Shown here piece by piece: positions 34,477-45,837 of a DNA stretch of 64,000 nt. This stretch comes from Artemisia argyi (taxonomy: Eukaryota > Streptophyta > Magnoliopsida > Asterales > Asteraceae), in contig CM060708.1 in assembly GCA_030686995.1 (NCBI GenBank), positions 260,342,044 to 260,406,043 of the forward strand, in the 5' to 3' direction. Numbering within the stretch: position 1 is the first letter of the stretch; each line of letters opens with the position of its first letter. Made by a program: the position numbers and the translations under genes. The notes beneath the pieces are model-generated. The model worked only from the letters and a program-made list of their open reading frames with translations. It searched no databases and had not been told where the DNA came from.

Positions 34477-35754
34477 TGTGGAAAACTAGAAGGGGGGTTG
34501 AATAGTTTTACGTCCGTTTTAAAATTTATAAAAACAAGTTTGTTTTAAAAACTTCGATTCTAGTTTATGTGATCTCAATGCTTGCACTATATTAACAATT
34601 ATATAGTAACTAACTAACTAAGCTAATATTGTATAAGTAAATAAGTAAGTAATGAAAAGAGTTGGAAAGATCAAACCACAACACAAGGATTTATAGTGGT
34701 TCGGCTACAAGGTCACCTTCCTTGTTCCTACTCCACTCCCCGAGTCACCTACTCGAGAGTTTTCTTCACTATGTCAACAAACTCCCTTATGGTGGAGAAA
34801 ACCTTACACACCAATGTACACACCACAACTTTGTCACAACTTAATCACAACTTCTACACAACTTCTTCACACCAATCTACTTCACACCTATCTTCTTCAC
34901 ACCTATCTTCTTCACATCAATCTTCTTCACACCAATCTACTTATCAACTACACTACTTCACTACTAATCAACTTCTTCTCCCTATACAACTTCTATTTCT
35001 TCTAAACTACTTATTACAAGCACAACACAACTTCACAAATAATATACACTATATACACAACTACTCTTCAATACTTCTTGAACTTAGTTGTAGAAGGAGT
35101 ATTCTTCTTTTGCACTTTGGATGAGGATGGATGAGAAGGGATTGACTTGAAAGCAACGATTAGTATTCTAATGATCAAAGGGTTTTGGAAGATGTTTAGA
35201 GAGGTTTAGATCTGAATTTTTTTTTTTTTTTTTTTTGCAAAAGGGAGGGGAAAAATTCCAGATTTAAGGTGGTATTTATAGGAGAAAAATTTTGACAAAT
35301 TCTGACACAGGAGCCTGGCCGATCCCCTTAATTTTAAGGGGACCGCCCCTTATAATTAAGGGGGCCGCTGTAACGGCCAGAAATTCTGTCATTTAGAGGG
35401 GAAAGTTTATTTGGTGAAAAACTAACTGATTTTGGTTAAAAATTTGAATTCATATATTTAGTATGATTAAAACATTTTTCTTTATTACCAAAAGTGTTTT
35501 TCAAAAATATATAATATGTTTATATAATTCAATAAACTTTGTATTAATTAATTAAATACCCCTTTGATCTTGAGATTTATTAAGCAATTGTTTATTCATA
35601 CCTTAAGTGATTAAGTTAGATATAATGATATAAACTAGCTTAATACTTGTTTGCATAGTAATCTTACGTTTGATGATTTTACATTTTGTGATCGTCAAAA
35701 CATAGAGATATCGAAAACTATAAATAACGTTTTTATGCATTATTTATGTCAACA
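34477..35754 (-). repeat. 3' LTR of the minus-strand copia-like copy
   Basis: 1278 bp; in element sense it begins TGTTGACATAAATAATG and ends TTCTAGTTTTCCACA, like the LTR at 39833-41086. It has a palindrome array (35317-35368), a TATA box CCTATAAATACC (35271-35282, minus strand) and a T-rich run at 35217-35236. ORFs within it (34662-35124, +) are chance. Confidence 0.85.
35317..35368. repeat. GC-rich palindrome array upstream of LTR TATA box
   Basis: Two adjacent hairpin-forming units, CCCCTTAATTTTAAGGGG and CCCCTTATAATTAAGGGG, flanked by GGCCG-type sequence. It lies about 35-50 bp upstream of the minus-strand TATA box at 35271-35282. Confidence 0.8.
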
Positions 35755-35770
35755 ATCTCCCCCTTTTTGA
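35755..35770 (-). other. Polypurine tract
   Basis: The minus strand reads TCAAAAAGGGGGAGAT directly before the LTR start TGTTGACA. A second, similar CTCCCCCTTTTTG occurs at 35842-35854. Confidence 0.75.
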
Positions 35771-36172
35771 TGATTACAAAATCTAAACTCATTAAGCGAA
35801 AATTAGTTTATATACAAGTATTATTGTGAGTTTATATCAATTCTCCCCCTTTTTGTTAGCATCAAAAAGGTTATCCTGATTCTATTGGAGCTCTCCCTGA
35901 TGTATACCCCCCTCGTTTTGAGGTCAAAAAGGAATCGAGATATGGAATTCTTGCAAAAAATATTTAGAGGACAAGCAACAAATATATATATAGCATGCAA
36001 GAATAGGCTAAACATAACTGTAATCATTGATTGAATTAAAAGGTTACAACGAGCATTACATCAACAAACTAAATGATGATAAAATAAACCAAAGCTCATA
36101 CATGAAGGTCCTCTCTAGAGCTTGCCATCCAAAATGGTTTAGATAATTTTATTTCCAAAATACCAAGCATGT

Positions 36173-36772
36173 TTAATTAGGTGGAATTGATGGTGAACAT
36201 GGAGTTGGTGATGGTGGAGGAGTGTTTGTTGATGGTGGTGGAGGAGATGTGTTTGCTGTTGGTGGTTGATGCAACAAGTTTTCAATGTTTGAAAACATGT
36301 ATTGTATCTCATCTCTTAGTCCAAACACAATTGTTCGGTTGTGAATGCAACAAAGGCAAGTGTCACCATGAGATTCAAGTAAGCTCCATGGGACGGGGTT
36401 ATAGGTTGGTGGATTGATAGGGGATGATGAGAAGTGTGCATCAAGAGGTGTTAATGGTGATAATGAGAGGGTTAATGCAAGAGTAGTGTTTTCATTGGTA
36501 GGTTGTGGTGGTTGAACTATTGGTGGCGAAGACAAGTGGGTGTTTATGTAGTCATTTATGGATGAAGTGGATGGTATGGAAGAAGTAGAGGTTCCATTTG
36601 TTGATGGTGTTTTGGAGGGTGCATTTGGTGCACTAGGAGATGAGCATTGAGGTGGTCGTAATGGGGTGGTGTTGTCTTCATTGGTGAGATCAATGAATAG
36701 TTGTTTTGGTGGAATAATGACAAGTTTTTGTTTCTTGGCATTGTTTGAATAGGTTGTTCTTGGTGATGACAT
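36173..36772 (-). CDS. Proline/serine-rich accessory protein, unknown function
   Basis: 199 codons from the ATG at 36770-36772 (M-S-S-P-R-T-T-Y); an upstream in-frame Met extends the frame to 36886 but lies almost on the TATA box (36836-36845), so I prefer the shorter start. The protein has a basic patch K-K-Q-K-L-V-I-I-P-P-K, long Pro/Ser/Thr-rich segments, and a short ordered-looking core with C-L-C-C-I-H-N-R-T-I-V-F-G-L-R-D-E-I. It sits between the FYSQ gene and the 3' LTR, where an extra gene of a retrotransposon would lie. It is intact here. I do not recognise the family; no transmembrane segment or catalytic motif is apparent. Confidence 0.5.
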   Translation of the reverse strand: MSSPRTTYSNNAKKQKLVIIPPKQLFIDLTNEDNTTPLRPPQCSSPSAPNAPSKTPSTNGTSTSSIPSTSSINDYINTHLSSPPIVQPPQPTNENTTLALTLSLSPLTPLDAHFSSSPINPPTYNPVPWSLLESHGDTCLCCIHNRTIVFGLRDEIQYMFSNIENLLHQPPTANTSPPPPSTNTPPPSPTPCSPSIPPN

Positions 36773-36835
36773 GATAAAAGGATGAGGTTTGATGAAGGTT
36801 GAGGATGATGGAATGTGAATTAAACATGCATGGGG

Positions 36836-36845
36836 ATTATATAGT
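36836..36845 (-). promoter_or_regulatory. TATA box of the proline-rich ORF
   Basis: The minus strand reads ACTATATAAT, about 65 bp upstream of the preferred ATG and about 145 bp downstream of a GC palindrome array (36991-37066). Confidence 0.5.
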
Positions 36846-36990
36846 ATGAAAACATGTTTAGAAAAGGAATTAATTTGAAATAGCATTGTTAGATTCCAAA
36901 ATCAGTTTAGTTTTTAAGGGAAATGGTAGCTGGGACTAGTAAAAGAAGTCACAAGTTGCAAAAGAAAACAATGTAAAGACTGTTCCAGAT

Positions 36991-37066
36991 GGCCGGTCCC
37001 CTTAAATGGAGGCCGGTCCCCTTAAATTTAGGGGGGCAGCCCCTTATGAATTAAGGGGGCCGCCCA
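36991..37066. repeat. GC-rich palindrome array upstream of the proline-rich ORF
   Basis: Contains GGCCGGTCCCCTTAAA twice and CCCCTTATGAATTAAGGGG, the same motif family as in the LTRs. Confidence 0.75.
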
Positions 37067-37192
37067 TCTGACGACCCATAACTCAAAAATTTTTTAAATT
37101 TTTCTGGAAAAATGTTAGATTCTGTTTTGTGTTTGCAGCAATCTCTATTTGGACATTTCTCAATTGTTTTGGTCTATTAGAAAGCATACATG

Positions 37193-37198
<6 letters not shown>

Positions 37199-37285
<87 letters not shown>
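37199..37285. repeat. (TA)n microsatellite
   Basis: About 87 bp of uninterrupted AT dinucleotide; ORFs through it are artefacts. Confidence 0.95.
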
Positions 37286-37291
<6 letters not shown>

Positions 37292-37512
37292 AGCTAAGCA
37301 TGAAAGCAAATATATAGATTAAGTGATAAAACATGCAATCATAAGCATATATAAACATAATTAAACAAGTTATCAACCTAGTCAAGTATCCAAACAATTA
37401 TCCAAGAGAATAACAAGTACTTCCGAATATAATTCGGACAAATAGCACATAAATATCCATGATCAAAAGTCATAAAAATAAATATTGTTTAACAATCATA
37501 AGCTAATCTCCA

Positions 37513-38720
37513 TCATCTTCTTTTCTTCCCGAAGATACCCTTCAACGTCTTCCCGATGGATTTGAAGCCACCTCTAACTTCTTCATGCAAACTCTTTTGT
37601 CGTCTAAGCATCTCGGTTGTTCGTTCATGAAGTACTTCGTCGGTTTGATCACTAGGAGATGGGGTTGAGTACTCGGGATAGTCGAGATCCTCTAGATTAT
37701 CAACGAACTCGGAGAACGAAGGGGTACTAGCACCATGGGTGTTTTCCTCCTCATCGTCATCGTCTTGTCAAGAAGATGAACCGTGAAAGCTATGACGATG
37801 AGATTTTCCCTTGTCACTTCGAGTTCGTCAAGTTTTTTTTAGAGCAAGAGGACGTAAAGTGGGATATATGGACTCGTAGATGCTATTGTCAAGATCGGGG
37901 TAGTACTCGATAACATGACGATAGAGACGAGTTAAAAACATTCCGTATGGAAGATTGGCTTTGGGTGTTTTTCTAGCACACTCAATCCGTTTGATAAAGA
38001 AGTAGGCCAAATTGTATGGCTTTTCAACAGCGATACAATACAACATGTGAGCAAGGCACGCCGGGAGATGGTCCCGGTGACCTCCGGTACCAAACGCATT
38101 CTCACGAATGAGTTCTTCCCAACGCTTCATGTGGGGGCCTAATTCCTTGAGGAGAAGTTGGTATGAAGAGATTCTAACATTTTTGGATTTTATTTTTCGG
38201 GTTGTAGTGGCACGCTCCACACCAAGGACTTGACGAATTTCGTCGGGATGAGGGATGTCGGAGAGATATGGACCAAAGGTTGGTCGACAACGATGTAGAG
38301 ATTCGAGGTCCCACTCGTTTGTGAAAACGGCTTGACCTCTAAAAGGAATTTAAAGGATTTGACCGAATTGCTCGAGAGTTAAAGTGATAAATTCATTTTG
38401 GATCATGAAGGAGATGGTGATGGCACCAAGATCATTGGTTTGAACCGTGACTTGGCTATAGAAATCAACTATGAAACGAGGAATGATTGGTTCATTGATT
38501 TCAAAAAGGCAATTGAAGTTGATGCTTGTAAACAAGCGATTAATGTAGTCGGATTGAGCAAAGCCTAGATCTACTACACGTCCCTCATGAACGTTTCTAT
38601 CTTCAATTTGATGATATATACGTCCAATGGAAGCAGATGTAGTAGGGAGTTCGGAAACTTTAGGAATGTAGTTTTTTTAGTGTGGGAAAGATCTTCGGTA
38701 GTCGCTTTTGGCTTTTTAAC
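37513..38720 (-). pseudogene. FYSQ-family accessory gene, exon 2 (minus copy)
   Basis: The core reads P-R-F-I-V-D-F-Y-S-Q-V-T-V-Q-T, then Q-N-E-F-I-T-L-T-L-E-Q-F-G-Q-I-L, then G-G-H-R-D-H-L-P-A-C-L-A-H-M-L-Y-C-I and L-P-Y-G-M-F-L-T-R-L. The C-terminus is acidic then basic, ending K-G-I-F-G-K-K-R-R. I know such proteins as transposon-borne ORFs of composites; no enzymatic function is known to me. Breaks: TAA at 38350-38352, a frameshift at the T-run near 37831, TGA at 37768-37770, and a shift in the N-terminal part near 38670. The plus copy at 45331-45837 confirms the reading frame independently. The gene follows a 5' intron. Confidence 0.75.
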
Positions 38721-39550
38721 CTAAACACAACAACAATACAAAAGACCAAAATAAATATAAAGAAGAATAAAAGTGTATATATTTGGTTAAGACTTATGTT
38801 GGAACGTAAATATACTTCGACTCTAAGATGATAATCCTAAGAAGTAGTTTACCATATTCCTTATTTTTATTTTTAACTCATTCAAGATATATTTTACGAT
38901 GTTTAGCAAGTAGTTATGGACAAATCCAAACGCCCTTTTAAACATCTTAATATATCATGAAATTTACTAGATTTACTTTAGGTTGTAAAACTAGTCATTT
39001 CTTACGAGTTTCTTATGCATGTGATTTGTTTTCGAAAAAGATGGTTTATATTTTGACCCAAAAATGTCATTTTTCGTACTAAACCAAACGCTTCCTTAAC
39101 TAGACACTAACACTACAAGTATGTCAATATATATATGAATTATATATCTTGACAAGTCTGAATTACAAGTTTTAGGTTTATAATCTTGACAAAGTTTTAT
39201 AAAAATTATTTGGACATAATCCAAACACCCTCTTATCATGTACAAAAATATTTTTACTTAGTCGAGAAATATAGTTTCATGTTTTACAAGTTATAAAAAT
39301 ATAATGTGTTTACCAAAAAATTTTGAAAAGGAGTGTATGAAATTTTTCAAAAATTTTTGAAAAGAAGGTTTATAATTACTAGTTTCTAGTGTTAATTAAG
39401 CATCCTAATCCTAAGGGAAGCATTTAGTTATGGAAATTTTAGACCCAATTCGAAAGAAATTATGAATTTGAAAAAATTATTAAAGCATGCATAATCTTGA
39501 GTTTGACCAAATTAGATGGAATTAGATGAAATGTGGTATGAAAAACTTAC
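38721..39550 (-). other. 5' intron of the FYSQ gene (minus copy)
   Basis: Minus-strand donor GTAAGT at 39550-39545 and acceptor TTGTTTAG at 38721. The plus-strand copy has the same donor context and acceptor at 44370-45330, with recognisable homology inside. Exon 1 is short (after 'cgcaaagggcaaa') and may be untranslated. Confidence 0.65.
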
Positions 39551-39740
39551 AATATGTAATGGTGATCGTGTTAGATGAATTTGCCCTTTGCGAAATAACC
39601 CGAATTATGTGATTTGGAAGTGGTTTTTAGGTTTTTTGGGGTTTGGTTTTTCGTCACAGCAGTAGCAGAAGGAAGGGGTGTTGAAAAAGTGGAGTGTTTG
39701 GCAAAAAAAACAAGAGGAAAAACGTGTTGGAACAATCAGA

Positions 39741-39820
39741 TGGCTAGCCCCCTTAAACATTAAGGGGGCCGCCCTTCATTTGGCTGACGGTCCCCTTAAA
39801 CATTAAGGGGGCCGCCCTCC
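39741..39820. repeat. GC-rich palindrome array upstream of the FYSQ gene (minus copy)
   Basis: Two units of CCCCTTAAACATTAAGGGG with flanking GGCCGCCC; homologous to 44104-44178. It lies about 190 bp upstream of the FYSQ splice donor. Confidence 0.85.
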
Positions 39821-39832
39821 AAAATTTGATTT

Positions 39833-41086
39833 TGTTGATATAAATAATGTTTAAAAACGTTATTAATATTTCTCAATAAATCTATGTTTTGATAATCACA
39901 AAACTCAAATCAAATTAAGTCAAGATTAAGACGTAAACAAGTATTTAGTAACAAATATTTACCTCTACATCTAATATCACTTAAGGTATGCATAAACTAA
40001 GCATCTTATGCATTGCATGATCAAAGGAAACCTTGTCTTAAGACATAACATTTTATAAAATGATATTAACATTTTATATATATTTGTAAATCATTTTTGT
40101 TATTGTTGTATTAAACTACAAAGATATGATTTCAAATTTACAACCAAAAAGGGCAAATTTTATCCAGAAAAACTTTTCCAATGTTCAGTAGGGCGGCCCC
40201 CTTAATTATACTAGGCGGCCCCCTTAATCATTAAGGGGACTGCCCCCTAATTAAGGGGACCGGCACGCTCCAAAACAGTATTTTCTGGCCCTTTAAATAC
40301 TGGATCATTCCATATATTTTTCTCACTTTTTTGCACTAAAAACTTTCTGATCTAACCTCCATTTCTATCTCAAAAAAATACTTTGATCATATAATTCATA
40401 AGTCTTTGTTTCCAAGTGATCCAAAGCTTCATCCACTCAAGTGCAAGAAGAAGAACACTCCTCTACATCCATTTAATTGTAGTAGTGTTGTGATTAGCTA
40501 TTTTCATATTGTAGTAGTGCTAGATATTTGTAAAAGTGTTGTGAGAACTTGTTGATTGTAGAAACTAGGTGTGTTGTAAAGTAGTGTAGTAGTTGTGATT
40601 TAGTTGTGCATAGAAGAAGGTGTGAAGTTGACAAGGTGTGAAGAAGGTGTGAAGTCTTGAAGAAGTTGTGAAGGTGTGAAGTCTTGAAGAAGTTGTGAGA
40701 TTGGTTCTAGCTACTATTAGAACTCGACATTTAGCTTAGTGTCATTAACTCGTGTAAGCCAAGGTGTGTAAGGTTTCTCCACCATAAGGAGTTTGTTGAC
40801 ATAGTGAAGAAAACTCTCGAGTGTGGTACTCGGGGGGTGGAGTAGGGCAAGGAAGGTGTCCTTGTAGCCGAACCACTATAAATTCGCGTGTTGTGGTTTG
40901 ATCTTTCTAACTTTATCTTTCCTTCATTCTATTTCAATACTTTCATTATTAGATTAGACTTGCTTATATTGGTTGTTACTTGAACTCACTTGAGATCGAA
41001 TCGAAAGTTTTTATAAGCTACAAAATATTTTGTAAATAAATTTAAAAGGACGTAAAACTATTCAACCCCCCTTCTAGTTTTCCACA
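39833..41086 (+). repeat. 5' LTR of the plus-strand copia-like copy
   Basis: 1254 bp, TGTTGATATAAATAATG...TTTTCCACA, followed by the primer site. Palindrome array at 40191-40264; a TATA-like TTTAAATACT at about 40289. Confidence 0.88.
40191..40264. repeat. GC-rich palindrome array in the plus LTR
   Basis: Three GGCGGCCCCCTTAA-type half-sites, including CCCCTTAATCATTAAGGGG and CCCCCTAATTAAGGGG. It lies 25-100 bp upstream of a TATA-like sequence. Confidence 0.8.
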
Positions 41087-41088
41087 AT

Positions 41089-41102
41089 TGGTATCAGGAG
41101 CC
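41089..41102 (+). other. Primer-binding site (initiator Met tRNA)
   Basis: TGGTATCAGGAGCC, two bases after the LTR end CCACA; one extra G compared with the common TGGTATCAGAGC. Confidence 0.75.
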
Positions 41103-41154
41103 ACGTCTAGCAAGATCTTTAAAATATATTGTATTTTAAAACTTGTAACGATCT

Positions 41155-42983
41155 ATGGAATCTAAAAAATATTTAGAAGGGCAATCTATGCAAAGACCAC
41201 ACTATTTGAAAGTGATGGATTTTTATATTGGAAAAATCGATTCGAAACTTATGTGAAGTCAAAAGATCTAGATCTTTGGCATGTTATTACTAATGGTGAT
41301 TTCTTACCTATTCAAAATAACCCTGAAACAATGAAAGATGAAATCGTACCCTTTGAAAAACAAAATGATTATTTAAAAAGAAAACTTGCTAAAAATAATG
41401 AAGCAAAAATGGTTATTTATAATGCGCTACCACCTAAAGAGTACGAAAGGATCTTTATGTGTGAAACCGCAAAAGAAATTTGGAACTCTTTATTAATAAC
41501 TCACCAAGGTAATAGTCAAGTCAAAGATAATAAGATAGATCTACTTGTTCAACAATATGAGCAATTCACGATTCCGGAAGAGGAATCAATTGATAATGCT
41601 TTTGCTAGATTTAACACTATCATCACAAGTTTAAAAGCACTGGATGAGAATTTTTCTAGTAAGAATTTTGTTAGGAAGTTTCTTAGGGCTCTTCACCCAA
41701 AATGGCGAGCTAAAGTGACGACTATTGAAGAATCAAAGAATTTGTCAACATTACAACTTGATGAATTAATTGGAAATTTAAAAGTCTACGAAGCAATTAT
41801 AAAGAAAGATTTCGAAATGGTCAAAGGAAAACGAGAGCAAAGCAAGTCAATCGCCTTGAAAGAGAAAGGAATCTAGTATCGAAGATAGCTCATCTTCCGA
41901 AAGTGATGACGAAGAATATGCCATGGCCGTAAGAGATTTCAAGAAATTCTTCAAAAGGCGAGGAAGATTTGTAAGACAACCACATGATGAAAAGAAAGCA
42001 TTTCAAAAGAGTAAGGATGACAAGAATGAAAGGAAATGTTTCAAGTGTGGTGATCCAAATCACCTCATTGGAAAATGTCCAATGATGACAAGAGATCAAA
42101 ATCAAAGAGCATTTGTTGGAGGAGCTTGGAGTGATAGCGATGAAGATGAGAAAGAAACGACAAAGGAAGAGAAGTGTCTTATGGCGAAGACATCAAATGA
42201 GGTACGTTCCGAAACCGAATATTTTAGTGATGAAAATTTATCATTAGATGAAAAAGACTTAGATAATGAATATAATAGACTATGCAAATTAGGACAACTA
42301 GTAATGGCCAAAAACAAATCACTAAAATACATAAACAATCAATTGGAAAATGAAGTACTAGAACTAAAAATTAAAATACATCAACTTGAAAAAGGTAAAG
42401 AAATTTTTGAAGAATGTAAATCATGTCAAGAGCTTAAAGGTGAAAACGAAATACTCAGGGAAGAAATTCGCAAACTTGATAAATTTGAAATAGTAGTCAC
42501 TCACTTAGTAAAATTATAAGTATTCAAAGAGTATCCGGAGATAAAACCGGTTTAGGATTTAACTCAAATGAAGCTTCAACAAGCGAAATTAAAAATGTCA
42601 AATTCGAAAATGAACTTAATGAACAAAAACCTCTAAAATCTAATCCTAAGTATATACCTATTAATGATAGAAAAATACCTCTTGCCAACAATGAAGAAGT
42701 AAAAGCTTTTTATAAACCGTCTTTAAAAACCGAAGTAGGATCCTCTAAACCTAAGACAAGATCTAAAACTCCACCACCTAGAAAACCAAATAACCCTCAT
42801 CCTAGGTCTAAAACACCTCAACCAAGAAGAAACCAAAATAGGCAAAAGTATAATAACAATAGTAATCAAATGTGGAACTACCAACAAAGCCATAATCCTT
42901 GGGGTATACTACCACCTTTCATGCATCCTAGTCAAATATTAAACATGTTTGGACCAAACAACTTTGGACCAAAGAGGCAATGA
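41155..42983 (+). pseudogene. Copia-type gag (UBN2-like plus CCHC zinc knuckle)
   Basis: Gag packages element RNA into particles. The start is the ATG at 41155 (M-E-S-K-K-Y-L-E-G). The capsid part shows [25 protein letters not shown] and [12 protein letters not shown], as in copia-type gag. The nucleocapsid knuckle [14 protein letters not shown] is intact. A Lys/Glu coiled-coil-like stretch and a Pro/Asn-rich tail ending N-N-F-G-P-K-R-Q follow. Frameshifts occur near 41203, 41865 and 42520. Protease, integrase and RT should follow in an autonomous element; instead the frame ends at 42983 and TA repeats begin. Confidence 0.85.
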
Positions 42984-44103
<1,120 letters not shown>

Positions 44104-44178
44104 GGGCGGCCCCCATAATAATTAAGGAGACCGGCTTGTTATCGGGGGCGGTCCCCTTAATGTTTAAGGGGGCCGGCC
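44104..44178. repeat. GC-rich palindrome array upstream of the FYSQ gene (plus copy)
   Basis: Contains GGGCGGCCCCCATAATAATT and CCCCTTAATGTTTAAGGGG with GGCCGGCC; homologous in place and sequence to 39741-39820. Confidence 0.85.
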
Positions 44179-44369
44179 ATCTGATACTTTCAAATCTGAT
44201 TTCCACCTTAAATCTTTTGCCAAACACTCCATTTGTTCATAATTTCCTTCCTCACCTCTGCTGAGTACGAACCAAAATAACCAAAACCATCAAAATCCTT
44301 CACCAAATCACCAATTCGGGGTTGTTTCGCAAAGGGCAAACGCTAATCAAACGTATAACAACATCTTTT

Positions 44370-44845
44370 GTAAGTTTTCCAACATACATTTCATCACATT
44401 TCATTCAATTTGGTGTCTAATCAATAATTAGATATTTTATTAAAATTTATTTTAATCCGAATTTTAGTGAAATAGAAGCTAGGAATTGAACAACCAAATG
44501 CTCCCCATAGGATTAGAATGATATATTGCAACTCAAACTTAGTATAACACATCATTTTGTCAAAATCTTTAATCGCCCATAAACCCTTGTTGAATTTCAT
44601 TTTTCAAAAAGCACATTGTTGATATAACTCTTAAAAACTAGTTAAAACTTACTACATTATATTAGTTTAATGTTGAAAACAATCAAAATATACTTCTCAA
44701 TTTGTTATAAAATGGTTCATGAAGTCAACATAGGCATTTAGTTCATGAGCAAATTATGATCATATGTAGTTACTTAAAACTTAAAACTAGCTCATATAAT
44801 TTGTTAAAACTGTTAGAGTCAATAGATGTCATCAAGATATATAAT

Positions 44846-44893
<48 letters not shown>

Positions 44894-45198
44894 ATGTTTT
44901 AGGTTATATTAATCTAGTTAAGGGAGCGTTTGGTTTATCTTGAAAAAGATATTTTGAAAACCAAAATTCATATTTTAACCTTTTAAACATGTTTATGCTG
45001 AGTTAAACTCTTATGAAAAAGCAAGATATATAATCTAATATATATATAGCCTTACTTCGAAATGAATTATGATATCACACTCTTTGACATCGTATATTCT
45101 AAACAAGTTTAAAATCAAAATACAAGGAACATTGTGAAACTACTTCATAGAATATTTTTTTTGGTCGAAGTAGAATTTCGTTCCACATATATTTCATG

Positions 45199-45279
<81 letters not shown>

Positions 45280-45330
45280 GCATGATAGTTGTTTTTGTCT
45301 TAATTTTATTTTTGTTGTTATATTGTTTAG
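44370..45330 (+). other. 5' intron of the FYSQ gene (plus copy)
   Basis: Donor GTAAGT at 44370 after 'aacaacatctttt', acceptor TTGTTTAG ending 45330. It contains (TA)n runs at 44850-44891 and 45203-45272 that are absent from the minus copy's intron. Confidence 0.65.
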
Positions 45331-45837
45331 GTGAAAATGCCTAAGACCACGGTTGGTAACAATACATTCCAAATGTTTCCTCTACTCCCGGCATGTCTCC
45401 TTTAGTTGCATGTTTTTATCGTCCCATTGAAAATAGAAACATTCACGAAGGAAGAATTGTCGATCCATCTTTCTATGACTCTGATCAAACCGAACGAATG
45501 TTCTCCAATATTTGTTTTGAATGTCTTTACCAAATCAGCGAACCAATGATTCCTCGTTTTATCCTCGACTTCTATAGCCAAGTGACGGTGCAAACCGATC
45601 CCTATGGTCATCTCCTCATTTCCTTCATGATCTAAAATCAATTCATCACTCTTACTCTTGCTCAATTTGGACAAATTCTTAGAATCCTATACAACGGCCA
45701 AGCCGTATTCTCAAATGAATGGGATCTTTCCTCTCTTGAAAGAAATCGTCCTCAGGATGACCCATACTATTCTGAGATTCCTAGTCCTGAAGACATTCAT
45801 CGACTGCTTGAACTAGAACGTCGTACGACTAGTCGAG
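45331..45837 (+). pseudogene. FYSQ-family accessory gene, truncated (plus copy)
   Basis: Begins after the acceptor with K-M-P-K-T-T; the main frame has F-Y-R-P-I-E-N-R-N-I-H-E-G-R-I-V, P-R-F-I-L-D-F-Y-S-Q-V-T-V-Q-T and L-I-S-F-M-I, then a stop at 45633-45635, and in the same frame Q-F-I-T-L-T-L-A-Q-F-G-Q-I-L and N-E-W-D-L-S-S-L. It aligns with the first half of the gene at 37513-38720 on the opposite strand. Athila copy A interrupts it after 45837, removing the conserved H-R-D-H-L-P-A-C-L half. An early frameshift is also present near 45390. Confidence 0.75.

Larger units (their letters stand above)
34477..39832 (-). mobile_element. Copia-like non-autonomous element, minus-strand copy (3' part)
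   Basis: Read on the minus strand: accessory gene (FYSQ family) with 5' intron (39550-37513), proline-rich ORF (36772-36173), purine tract (35770-35755) and 3' LTR (35754-34477). Its upstream end at 39832 abuts the LTR of a second, oppositely oriented copy, so gag and the 5' LTR are missing or displaced. The copy is related to 39833-45837 by LTR sequence, accessory gene, intron ends and GC palindromes. The copia assignment comes from the gag of the other copy. Confidence 0.75.

Noticed and set aside
34662..35124. Overlapping ORFs with His/Ser/Thr repeats inside the copia-like LTR
   Set aside because: They arise from low-complexity 'cttcttcacacc' repeats in the transcribed part of the LTR; not preserved in the other LTR.
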